This document shows, in pieces, positions 46,213 to 54,927 of a stretch of 64,000 nucleotides of DNA. The stretch is from Urophycis tenuis (Eukaryota; Chordata; Actinopteri; Gadiformes; Phycidae), in the NCBI GenBank assembly GCA_036785325.1, contig JAXIVH010000066.1, positions 744,001 through 808,000 of the forward strand. The letters run 5' to 3'. Within the stretch, counting starts at the first letter, position 1, and every line of letters begins with the position of its first letter. The translations under genes were made by a program, and so were the position numbers. The notes beneath the pieces were generated by a model. That model made no database searches. It was not told where the DNA came from and saw only the letters and a program-made list of their open reading frames with translations.

Positions 46213-47567
46213 CTGCTTTTCAAGTTTTTGTTGGTCATGGGGGGGACTGTTGCTAAATCGTTATCAGTGGCATAGTCTTCCACTGAGAGTGTATTTGACT
46301 GGACCTTCGTTCTGTTAGCTCCAAAGTGCTGCTTCATTCTGCTGGACTTAGCAGCTTGTCTGTCCTCCTCAGAACGCACCCAAAGGAGTAACTCGGAGAA
46401 GGAAGGTGGGTTATTCTTCTTTTGTTCGAGCTGAAGACTGGTAAGTAGACCATTATTCCAGCAGCCTCTACAGAACTGTTTAAGCAACTGACGATCCGAA
46501 TCACTAGCAGCTAAACCACCTCTTTTGATGACTTTGCTCAAGATTGTTTGCAAGCGTTGCAAATAGCCAGAAGGCTTTTCTCCAGAGTCTTGGTTCGTGC
46601 TTAAGAACTTTGCAAAAAGCTCATCGCCGTCATCAATGATACCATAAGCAGAGTCAAGTAGGGTAAGATATTCATGGGGAGAAGTGTTGGGCCCAAGATG
46701 TTTCACAATGGTGGCGGCAGGCGGAACAAGACTCTCAACCAATTTCCTGGTTGTATGTGCGGCAGACATGGCAGGGTCTGCAAGGAAAAACTCAACGTTG
46801 CTGCGCCACGTGTCATAATCAGACTCAGAACTGGGACAGGGGATTCTCCCTGAGAAGGGTCTGAGTCGGGTGTTACCATGGTAGTGGAGAGGAAGATCAC
46901 TGTTTTTGATGACATGCTCAACCACTACTTTTTGTATCTCTGGGGTGGAAAGGTGCTCAGAAGGCAAGTATTGGATCGGGTTCCTAGGTGGGGATGACAC
47001 CGCTGCACCTACCTCAAGTGGGGGAGAACCACGTTCATGAGAGTGGGTCTGATTGTCACCTATGTCGATAGGAGTTACCTCAGCTATGTGTACGGGACTG
47101 GCGTGCTGAGATTCTTGATTGATTTCTGATGCGTCTAGTTCAGTTATCTTAGGTTTTGTGGACTCTTGAATCTTAGCTAGTTCTTCTAGCAAAACCTTTT
47201 CAAAATCTGCTCCGCTGAGCTGAGCAACATCCTTCAGTTCACTAAGGTAAGTCTGAGTTAAAGTGGAACCTCTGTCTGCTGTGTACAATTCAGACAAGAG
47301 CTGAATGTGGTGTACAATGTTCGGGTTACTGGTAGGTTTATCAACAGGTAAGGCATTCTTAAGATACTCAATAGCTCCACCTGAACTATATTCCACTATA
47401 GCTGTGTGTTGGAACTTAGCTTCACTGCTGGTAACTTTAAGTACCCTCTCAATCTTACCATACTGTCCCAAATAGTCGAATACTTCATTGTCTACATCTA
47501 TACCAGTTACACCACTTACAAGCAGTGAATTAGGCACTTTAACATTTTCAGATATTATTGTCTCCAT
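46179..47567 (-). CDS. Intact Gag frame (RRM-like plus PNMA-like capsid), 462 codons
   Basis: Starts METIISENVKV, directly downstream of the leader. Residues about 10-75 look like an RRM fold (NSLLVSGVTG, AIVEYSSGGAIEYL). A linker rich in E, S and P follows (about 110-210). The capsid-like part (about 215-400) has LRPFSGRIPCPS, YDTWRSNVEFFL, LVESLVPPAA, FCRGCWNN and a basic end RMKQHFGANRTK. PNMA proteins and the Gypsy elements they came from share this layout. The zero frame ends YKPKELP shortly after the slippery C-run. Role: structural protein that would assemble capsids around the element RNA. It is the only full frame of the element in this window; whether it is transcribed is unknown. 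Confidence 0.8.
   Translation of the reverse strand: METIISENVKVPNSLLVSGVTGIDVDNEVFDYLGQYGKIERVLKVTSSEAKFQHTAIVEYSSGGAIEYLKNALPVDKPTSNPNIVHHIQLLSELYTADRGSTLTQTYLSELKDVAQLSGADFEKVLLEELAKIQESTKPKITELDASEINQESQHASPVHIAEVTPIDIGDNQTHSHERGSPPLEVGAAVSSPPRNPIQYLPSEHLSTPEIQKVVVEHVIKNSDLPLHYHGNTRLRPFSGRIPCPSSESDYDTWRSNVEFFLADPAMSAAHTTRKLVESLVPPAATIVKHLGPNTSPHEYLTLLDSAYGIIDDGDELFAKFLSTNQDSGEKPSGYLQRLQTILSKVIKRGGLAASDSDRQLLKQFCRGCWNNGLLTSLQLEQKKNNPPSFSELLLWVRSEEDRQAAKSSRMKQHFGANRTKVQSNTLSVEDYATDNDLATVPPMTNKNLKSRWRSYKPKELP
46239..46245 (-). promoter_or_regulatory. Second candidate slippery run, C CCC CCC (copy 2)
   Basis: Seven C in register as GTC CCC CCC ATG, linking capsid and zinc-knuckle frames by a -1 slip, as in copy 1. 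Confidence 0.35.
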
Positions 47568-49217
47568 GTTTATATTTTCACCACTGTCTAAACAAGTTAA
47601 ATGATATCAATGTTCACAGAAAATACAATAAAATGTCACACTACTCAACTTCACGTTCAAAAGATTTAAACCAACTCCTGGCTGGCTCGCCAAGTTTTAT
47701 GTGGCGCATCTAGTCTAATTAGAACACACTATAACCCTACAGTCCCTAGGTTCGGAAAAGCTGGCATCATCACTCATTTACGAGAACGTGAAGTTTCAGT
47801 TGACCATTTATTGTCACACCAAGCAGGTAAATTTTTGCAGTATAGAGAAAATAACAAACAGAAAACAATAAATAGAGCTTCAAAAAGCTCTTCAAAAAGG
47901 AAAAAATAAAAAAATAAAAATCCAAATAAAAGTGTCCCTTTTTCTTTAATGGAAGGTCAAAGTTCAGTTTCAGTTCTGTTGTGTGTGTATCTGTGAACTA
48001 CACGGGTAGATTTGTGTTCTTATCTGTGAGTGAATGGAAATGTATCTGAAGTCTTCTAGAGCGGATCCCACGGCTGGCCACACCGTGCACCGTTCCGTCC
48101 GAGTCGTTGGTTGTCCCTGGCTCGCCACCGAACCACCACGGGTTCGGAATATCGAATCAATCCCTAATCCGGTGAAGTGAATAAAAAAACCAATCTACAC
48201 AGAGAGTGCAGACATCAAAACCATTACTCTCTATTCAGTCATATAACTTCCTTCTTTCACTTTTCACTTTACATCTTCCATATAGCTCAAATGCAGAATA
48301 TATCATTCAACCATTTTAAATGAGCTTGTTTACATTTGCAGTACATCATAATAATTTTTACCATGACAATTTCCTATCATGAACTTATATGCATTAACAT
48401 AAATGCACTATTTATATTTCTAAACACTATTTATACTTTTAAACAGCTCTATGAATCAATATTTATCTTTTTAACTGTAGAATATATCTCTTTTAAGTCT
48501 TTTAACCGTAAATGAACAGTATTAAATCACTCTTTTTAACCAACACGCATATTTTAACCATCTTTAGCCCAGTAAACACATTATGTACCCAGATATCAAA
48601 CAAAATAATTATCAAAGCTTAGCATATAAACACAAATATGCATCATATGCAAGCTATATCTCCCTCAAGCTACAGTAATAGCATGTCCGGCTACTCTGTT
48701 AGCACTCATCACAGGTAATACCTGAATTAGCATAGCAGCGCTAATCGCGAGTAGCATTAGCTCGACGCTAAACCAGCTAGCGATCTTTTTGTAGTTGGTT
48801 TTTATGGTTCACAATGATACGGAGAGTACCACGGTGGTTTAAAACATTAGCGAACATATCAGTGACTCCGACTGGTTTTATTAAAGTAATTCAATGCAAA
48901 GCTTTTTCACATAACAAGCTAACCCTCACAAGCTAATATCACAAGCTAACCTCGAGGCTCAGCTTATTAGCCTGTAGCGTAGCTTACCGGAGTTCTCAAG
49001 AGGGTTGTCCGGCGAACCGGCTCCTCTATCCGGCGAACCGGCTCCTCTGTCTCAACTGTTCACAACTCTCTCCTAATAACAAAAGGTTTATCAGGATATT
49101 TCACGGTGATTAATGATTAATTTATGTATTTTATGTCGCATTTCCTACCCAGGCTTGTCAGCACATTTATTCGTGGGCTCTGATCAGTAGTTCAGCTCAG
49201 AGTGATCACGTTTGGAG

Positions 49218-51308
49218 TAGTGATGTGTCGGACGTGAACGATTCGTTCTATATCAACGAATCTTTTAGATGACTCGGGAGTAATGAGTCATCTCAGTGAG
49301 TGATTCGTTCATGCAGTACCTTCCCTGGCCACATGGCAGCTGCATAAACCCACAGTCAGCAGGACAGGAAACAGAAATGATTCGTTCACGACTCACTCAA
49401 CTGTGCGTCCGTCAGGTTCTCGTTCATTTGTCACGTGACAGCCAGGCCACTCAGGCTATGTGGCCAGCAGTAAGCACAACAGTTCGTTCACCGAATCGTT
49501 CATAGTACGGATCGGTCTCTCGTTCATTTCTCACGTGACACCCAGTAGCTCAGCTACATATGGGGCTGTGGACACTAACAAGGAAATGAATGATGTCTGA
49601 TTTGTGATGTTATAATTGATTAGTGGTCTTCTTGTAGATGTATATAGTGTTGTGTACATAATGTAAAGTGTGTTATTAAAAAAAGAAAATGATATTAACA
49701 TGTTGATCTTGTGTTATATATGCCACAAAATAATAAAATATCATAATACATTATTCATTCATGAAATCATAATTAATCAGTGGTCTTCGGTTTTTGTAAT
49801 CTTTCTTTTGAATTATATCATTTTAATTAAGTTAAACTCCTCAACTTTAATAGCTGTACATCCTCCTGTACATCATCTCTGTTTTTAGACACATAACCGT
49901 TTAGGTCTATGCATGTTCTCATTCATCCAGGTCATGTTTAATCCGGCCAACAGTTAAATCGAACGCAACTGGACATTAGATTTGTGAAGACGTTTCGCCT
50001 CTTATCCAAGCGGCTTCATCAGTTCGTAACGCATCAGTCTGACTAGTCCGCTGTCTGTGAAGACGTTTCGCCTCTTATCCAAGCGGCTTCATCAGTTCGT
50101 AACGCATCAGTCTGACTAGTCCGCTGTCTGTGAAGACGTTTCGCCTCTTATCCAAGCGGCTTCATCAGTTCGTAACGCATCAGTCTGACTAGTCCGCAAT
50201 AGTGCGGACTAGTCAGACTGATGCGTTACGAACTGATGAACTGGTTCATAGTACGAGAGACCGATCCGTACTACGAACTGATGAAGCCGCTTGGATAAGA
50301 GGTGAAACGTCTTCACAGACAAATCTAATGTCCAGTTGCGTTCGATTTAACTGTTTGGCCGGAATAACCGTTTAGGATTGGATGAGAAAAGGAGATAGTA
50401 ATGCACCACAAATCCTCACTAAATGTTCATTTCAGAGCCTCTGATAAAGTGCAGCTCACACAGACCAAGTTTGCATCTCGGTTTAAATACCCCTCTGGCA
50501 CACACTGTCAGCATTCACACTTTGACAGCGCAAGAGGGGGTTCACTTGGTTACAGTGACGGCATATGCCGGTGTCGCATCAGCTGTGCGCATCTGATTCA
50601 CGTCGCAAGTTGACATTATTATTTATACATTTGTTTTCCACTGCCTGAGGTAATTGATGTTTTGCATGAAAGGGTAAATGCACCATGTAAACATTTTAAG
50701 GAACTTATTCATTGTTACTATTTGTCTTACTAATTGCCAAAATGAGTGAGTTTTACATTCACTTGTTTTCTACCAGCTGTCACGTCGGATCCATAAGGAT
50801 CGGTCTCTCGGTCATTTGTCACGTGACAGGCAGGCTGAACGGGTCGTTCTCGACTCGTTCATTCGTTCATCAAGTCGTTCATTTGTCACGTGACAGGCAG
50901 GCTGAACGGGTCGTTCTCGTTCATTCATTCGGATCGGTCTCGTTCATTTGTCATGTGACAGCTACCAAGTCACTGTCATGTCGTGCTGTCAAACAACAGT
51001 GGCAGGGAGGATACAGGACACAAGTCACTTTATAGTGGTGTGTTTTTGCTTTCCTAGGTTTTCAGATGGTTTGAATTGCTTGTGGCATTTTGTATACACT
51101 TTGTCAGCTGAAGTAAACCATGTTGCCTTCATTGTTAAGTGTTTGAGAACCGCGATCTTTTTTACAACGCTCACAAGAGGGCTACAGCGCCACCTGCTGT
51201 AAAAAAAATTACGAAATGAACGAAATGACTCGTTCAAAGATTCGTTAAATTTACTGTCCGAGAGTAAATTGAACGAAACAGTATAAAGATTCGAACCTCC
51301 CAACACTA
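49218..51308. mobile_element. Non-autonomous hAT-like DNA transposon, 2091 bp
   Basis: Flanked by the perfect 8-bp duplication GTTTGGAG (49210-49217 and 51309-51316). Ends TAGTGATGTGTCGG and, on the other strand, TAGTGTTGGGAGG, as in hAT elements. Copies of CGTTCATTTGTCACGTGACA (or one mismatch) near both ends, at about 49421, 49521, 50811, 50879 and 50941, look like subterminal transposase-binding repeats. No transposase frame is present. Confidence 0.85.
49906..50363. repeat. Fold-back element inside the hAT, flanked by a 13-bp direct repeat
   Basis: Left arm: three tandem 73-bp units beginning TGAAGACGTTTCGCC (49985, 50058, 50131). Right arm: the reverse complement (GATGAAGCCGCTTGG...CGTCTTCACAGA, 50280-50319). 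The outer part (CCGGCCAACAGTTAAATCG / CGATTTAACTGTTTGGCCGG) is also inverted. ATAACCGTTTAGG flanks both sides (49893-49905, 50364-50376), as a target duplication would. Confidence 0.75.
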
Positions 51309-51432
51309 GTTTGGAGTGAGTGAGATCACGTTCTAAGTTCACATAGTTCAGTGCTGAACGCGCCACCTTGTGGTGGGGCAAGGGTACTACATTTAAATTA
51401 CATAAATGGGTTGAGAAACCATGTGGGTTACA

Positions 51433-51591
51433 TTAGTATTTCAACGAGCCATGAGTCAATATACTCTTGCCATATGCCGTTGGAAAGCTTTGATTTCCTC
51501 GCTTAAAATGAGCCCATCCGCGAGCAGTCTGGTTGCTCACAGACTAAACTGCGTCAGCTTGACTGGAGTCTACCCAGAAGCTAAAAACATA
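51433..51591. repeat. Single partial satellite monomer
   Basis: Continues from the LTR end with the same first bases as at 3628 and stops at AAGCTAAAAACATAC, where the gene piece begins. Confidence 0.9.
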
Positions 51592-52039
51592 CGCACACAC
51601 ACGATGACTGCAGAGACAGCTGCAGGATGGCCCTGGATGCAGGACGGAGGGGGCCTGTGGCTGTGCAGGGAGGACCAGCGGTATGGGTGCTGCCGACACA
51701 GGGGGCGGGCAGGCCACAGGCTGAAGCAGCAGGAGGCCTCGGCTGGAGGCGGGTGGGCGCAGGAGGCTTCGGCCGGGTGGAGGACGACAACGCAGTGGGC
51801 TGAACGGGCCGGTTGGTGGGAGTCACAGGCTCTGGCTCATCAACAAATAATCTGGAAATATAAAATACACACGTGATCAGTATTGATATTGATATCTTTT
51901 ATAAGAACACTGTTCATACTGTTTACACTTTTTATACAACTGTTTATACAATGTCCATACTGTTTATTTATTAATGTTTATCACTGACAATAAAGGTGAC
52001 TTGGTATGACTTGTGTGCTATTTTCTTTCCACAGCTAAC
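51592..52039 (-). pseudogene. Gene fragment L, proline-rich block without exon 1
   Basis: Begins at CACACGATGACTGCAGAGAC and carries only the proline-rich part and the AT-rich flank with CAATAAAGGTGACTTGG. Exon 1 and its donor are missing, so this unit was cut at the opposite place from the short forms. Confidence 0.75.
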
Positions 52040-52330
52040 AGAACACACATGAATCAGCTTATTATTTCGACGACCCGTGGGCGAATATAGTCATGCCACA
52101 CACCGTTGGAAAGCTTAGATTGCCACGATTAAAACGAGATCATCCACGAGTCATATGCTTGCTCACAGACAAAACGGCGATAGGTTGAATGAAGTCTACC
52201 CAGCAGCTAAAAACATAGCTTCAACGTCAACGCAATCGTTTCTCTTTCTACGAAATCGATACAGCTAAATACATACCTTAACGAAAAGTCGAATTATGAA
52301 CTCGCAAAGGATGAAGATCATCAAATTCAC
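52040..52330. repeat. Diverged edge monomers of the satellite
   Basis: Recognisable (CCGTTGGAAAGCTTAGATT, GAAGTCTACCCAGCAGC) but with many changes (CACGATTAAAACGAGATC, ACGGCGATAGG). Far more diverged than any monomer in the array core. Confidence 0.8.
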
Positions 52331-52414
52331 CTTAGTTGAATCCTCCGTTGGCAGTGGACAGCAATGACCGTGACTTCGTAAAAACACTAGGTGACGTATT
52401 CCGATCCTCGCTCA

Positions 52415-52530
52415 GCGATTGGTCCGTTGAGCGCCGAGCTCTGCTCAGCATCGCTCCGCCATTGGCCGATCGCTGCTCAACTCTGCTCAGCTTTGGTCAA
52501 CTATTGGTCGGTTAGCGTGAGCTTAGGGAC
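52415..52530 (+). promoter_or_regulatory. CCAAT-rich promoter-like segment
   Basis: Three inverted or direct CCAAT-type motifs in about 95 bp (GATTGGTCCG at 52418, CCATTGGCCG at 52460, TATTGGTCGG at 52502) interleaved with repeated GCTCTGCTCAGC-like words, ending just before an ATG at 52531. No TATA box seen. Confidence 0.45.
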
Positions 52531-52755
52531 ATGGCGGAGAGTTTGCCTGACGAAGGCGAACGACCCCCCCCCCCCAAGTCCCTATTGCGCAACCCTGGGA
52601 TCGACCAAAAAGGATCGGGGAGGATCAAAAGGGATGGCTCCATCTGGTGGCCACCGGTGGGAGGTTTTATTTCCAGAAATTTCCAAAAATGTCATGCACA
52701 AGGACTTTTAATTGCTTTGGTGTGTCTTTTCTTTCCACCATCCCACCCCTTGTGA
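52531..52755 (+). CDS. Small open frame after CCAAT cluster, possible first exon
   Basis: 75 codons starting MAESLPDEGERPPPP, charged and proline-rich, then SGRIKRDGSIWWPP. The context GGGACATGG is fair. It is the only frame here with a promoter-like upstream. It could be the first exon of the gene whose pieces litter the array, or an unrelated exon captured with it; I recognise no domain. Confidence 0.3.
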   Translation: MAESLPDEGERPPPPKSLLRNPGIDQKGSGRIKRDGSIWWPPVGGFISRNFQKCHAQGLLIALVCLFFPPSHPL

Positions 52756-53404
52756 AACTCAAGCACACAAAGACTCCAAAATACTTTTACAAATTTTATT
52801 TTAAAACCAGAATGTGTTTCATTTACATGGCAATGCATATAAAACACAAGTAAACAAGATCAGTTTAGTTTAAAGCTCGCTCATTGCGACAAGGTACAGA
52901 TCTTTACAGATTTTATATTTATTTTTTTTATACAGTATTTATATATTCTTACGACAATCAGTTTGGGCAGCAAAGTAAGAATTTCATTGTCCAGGGAAAC
53001 ATGTTTCTTTACTGTACATATGACATTAAAAGCTTTGAATCCTTTGAATCCTTTGAATCTAGGAGCAAGAACATAAAACATTTATGTTAACGGAGCAGAC
53101 AAATACATACAAACATCACAAAGACATGAAGTTCACAAAGACAAACTAACAACACGCATGACAAAAACACAGATTATCTGAACACGAACAAGGGAAACTG
53201 ATTGTGTTGAACTGATTAAGGTTAAAAACATTGTGCATTTCAACAGCAATATAAAAAACAAACAAAATGACTTCAAGTAAAACTGTAAAGTGCATTATTT
53301 TGAACTATATAAATAGCTGCTTGCTGAAGCACTTTAAAACACACACAAAGAAAAAGACAAACACACACACACACACACACACACACATTCACACACATTT
53401 ACAG
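52756..53404. other. AT-rich tail region with LINE-like 3' end
   Basis: AATTTCATTGTCCAGGG...GACATTAAAAGC followed by three or four CTTTGAATC units (53030-53060) resembles the 3' end of an L2/CR1-like LINE with its short tail repeat. A (CA)n run is at 53362-53388. No coding sequence. Confidence 0.4.
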
Positions 53405-53424
53405 TTATTTACAAAGTCTGGTAT

Positions 53425-53609
53425 TTACAAAGTCCTCCTTTCCAACTCTGCATCCACGACACTCTTAAAGTGTTCAAAGTTGTCATAGACAACATTGTCG
53501 AAGCCAGGGGTAGTGGACTTCCTCGTGGATGGGCAGAAGGAAAATATCTTCTGTGGGCTTCCAGCCATTTTGTCCTTGGAAGGGGTGTACCTCTTTCGCA
53601 GTCCACCAC
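53425..53609 (-). pseudogene. Terminal-exon fragment of the amplified gene
   Basis: The minus frame gives CGGLRKRYTPSKDKMAG, FCPSTRKSTTPGFDN, NFEHFKSVVDAELERRTL and a TAA at 53427-53425. It matches exon 2 of the 4558-5542 gene and supplies what looks like the natural C-terminus, which that copy has lost. It joins satellite at CCACCACA/GCTAAAAAC. Confidence 0.7.
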
Positions 53610-53705
53610 AGCTAAAAACATACCTTCAACGTTTCAATTAACATCAATCTTTCCTTACAGAACACAAATTAATTAGCTTAGTATTTCAACGACCCATGAG
53701 TCAAT
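53610..53705. repeat. Partial satellite monomer left of a transposon
   Basis: From GCTAAAAACATACC to GAGTCAATATA; continues at 54685 after the inserted element. Confidence 0.9.
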
Positions 53706-53708
53706 ATA

Positions 53709-54681
53709 GGCCCAATCTCAATTCTCTATCTTACCCCTTCCCCTTACCCCTTCCCCTTGGTTTTGCGCGTTCACGTGAGACCAAGGGCTATCTCAATTCT
53801 CATTTCGACCGAGGCGTAGGGCCAAGGGGAAGGGGTGTACACCCCTTGAAACCAAGTAAGATCGGGAGCTTACTTGAAACCAAGGGGTACCCATTACAAT
53901 GCGAAACCGCCAACAATCAGATCTCAACGAGAGTCACATAAATTTAAGTAAGTAAGTGAGTAATAAGTATTTTCGGCTGAAATAATTTATTTAAAATTTA
54001 CCACAGTATTGTTTTGTGCTCTAAACAGTCCTGTACCTATATATTTTTAACCATATTCTTAATCAAAACTTTTTTGAAAATCAATATGCGAACGTTACAT
54101 TGCTGAGTGCACAACTACACATTTCTCTGACTAGCAATTAACTCCATGCATGTCTAGTTTACTAAACACAATTAGCAGCGAATTCTGTTTGATATCAGTG
54201 TAGACAACTAGAGACAAATCGATACGTGCTTTACATATATCGTCCTTTTTCACACAGGAACGCCGGAGGAAACCCGGCAGCTGATACGTTTTCGGCACGA
54301 AAACGAGCAGAAATTTCTAAAATCAAAATACGCTAAATCAAAATACGCTTCAAAGCAAATGTGGGAGTGAGTCATGCGGTCAAAATGTTGTAGCCATTCA
54401 TAACTGTAAATAAAGACATGTTGTTTAACAAAGACATTGTTTCTGAACATCAATGAAATTCAAAACCGTATTAACTGAAAAAGATATAAAACAACATGCC
54501 ATGTGTATGACAAATTGTCAATATTTTGTCGCCAATGTATGATTACGTAACCGTAACGAGTGTTGTCTCAATTCATAGGGGCATGTAGCCCTTACCCCTC
54601 TGTTTCAACGGCCAAGACATAGAAGAAGGGGAAGGGCCCAGGGGAAGGGGAAGGGGTAAGATAGAGAATTGAGATTGGGCC
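53709..54681. mobile_element. 973-bp terminal-inverted-repeat DNA transposon, 3-bp target duplication
   Basis: Inverted ends GGCCCAATCTCAATTCTC..., about 45 bp, including CTTACCCCTTCCCCTT words. ATA flanks both sides and the satellite reads through if the element is removed. A 3-bp duplication suggests the PIF/Harbinger group, though that group prefers TWA; ISL2EU-type elements are an alternative. No transposase. Confidence 0.75.
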
Positions 54682-54816
54682 ATAGTATTGCCATACGCCG
54701 TTGGAAAGCTTAGATTTCCCCGCTTAAAATGAGCCCATCCGCGAGCAGTCTGGTTGCTCACAGACTAAACTGCGTCAGGTTGACTGAAGTCTACCCAGAA
54801 GCTAAAAACATACCTT
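54682..54816. repeat. Satellite monomer remainder
   Basis: Continues the monomer interrupted at 53705 and stops at CATACCTT, the target of the next element. Confidence 0.9.
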
Positions 54817-54927
54817 TGTAGTGCCGAGAGACGGGAGTCGGAGGCGGAGTATCCAGAACGGAACTTTATTTTACGCTAACAAGATAAACAGGCATCAAGC
54901 CGAACCAAACAACATCACGCTCTGAAC

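Larger units (their letters stand above)
44697..51432 (-). mobile_element. Ty3/Gypsy-type LTR element with PNMA-like Gag, copy 2 (3' truncated)
   Basis: Minus-strand order: LTR (51432-47700, carrying a hAT insertion), leader with the same primer-binding-like TGGCGAGCCAGCC, Gag 47567-46179, zinc knuckle, protease, and the first part of the reverse transcriptase, then satellite. RT palm, RNase H, integrase and the second LTR are missing. LTR-satellite junction GGGTTACA/TTAGTATTTCAACGAG is the same base as in copy 1, so this is a segmental copy and not an independent insertion. Confidence 0.9.
47700..51432 (-). repeat. LTR of copy 2, interrupted by a hAT-like element
   Basis: Ends TGTGGCGC...GGGTTACA. 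Without the insertion and its 8-bp duplication it is 1634 bp, against 1623 bp in copy 1; part of the difference is a local duplication of TCCGGCGAACCGGCTCCTC at 49008-49050. Confidence 0.85.
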
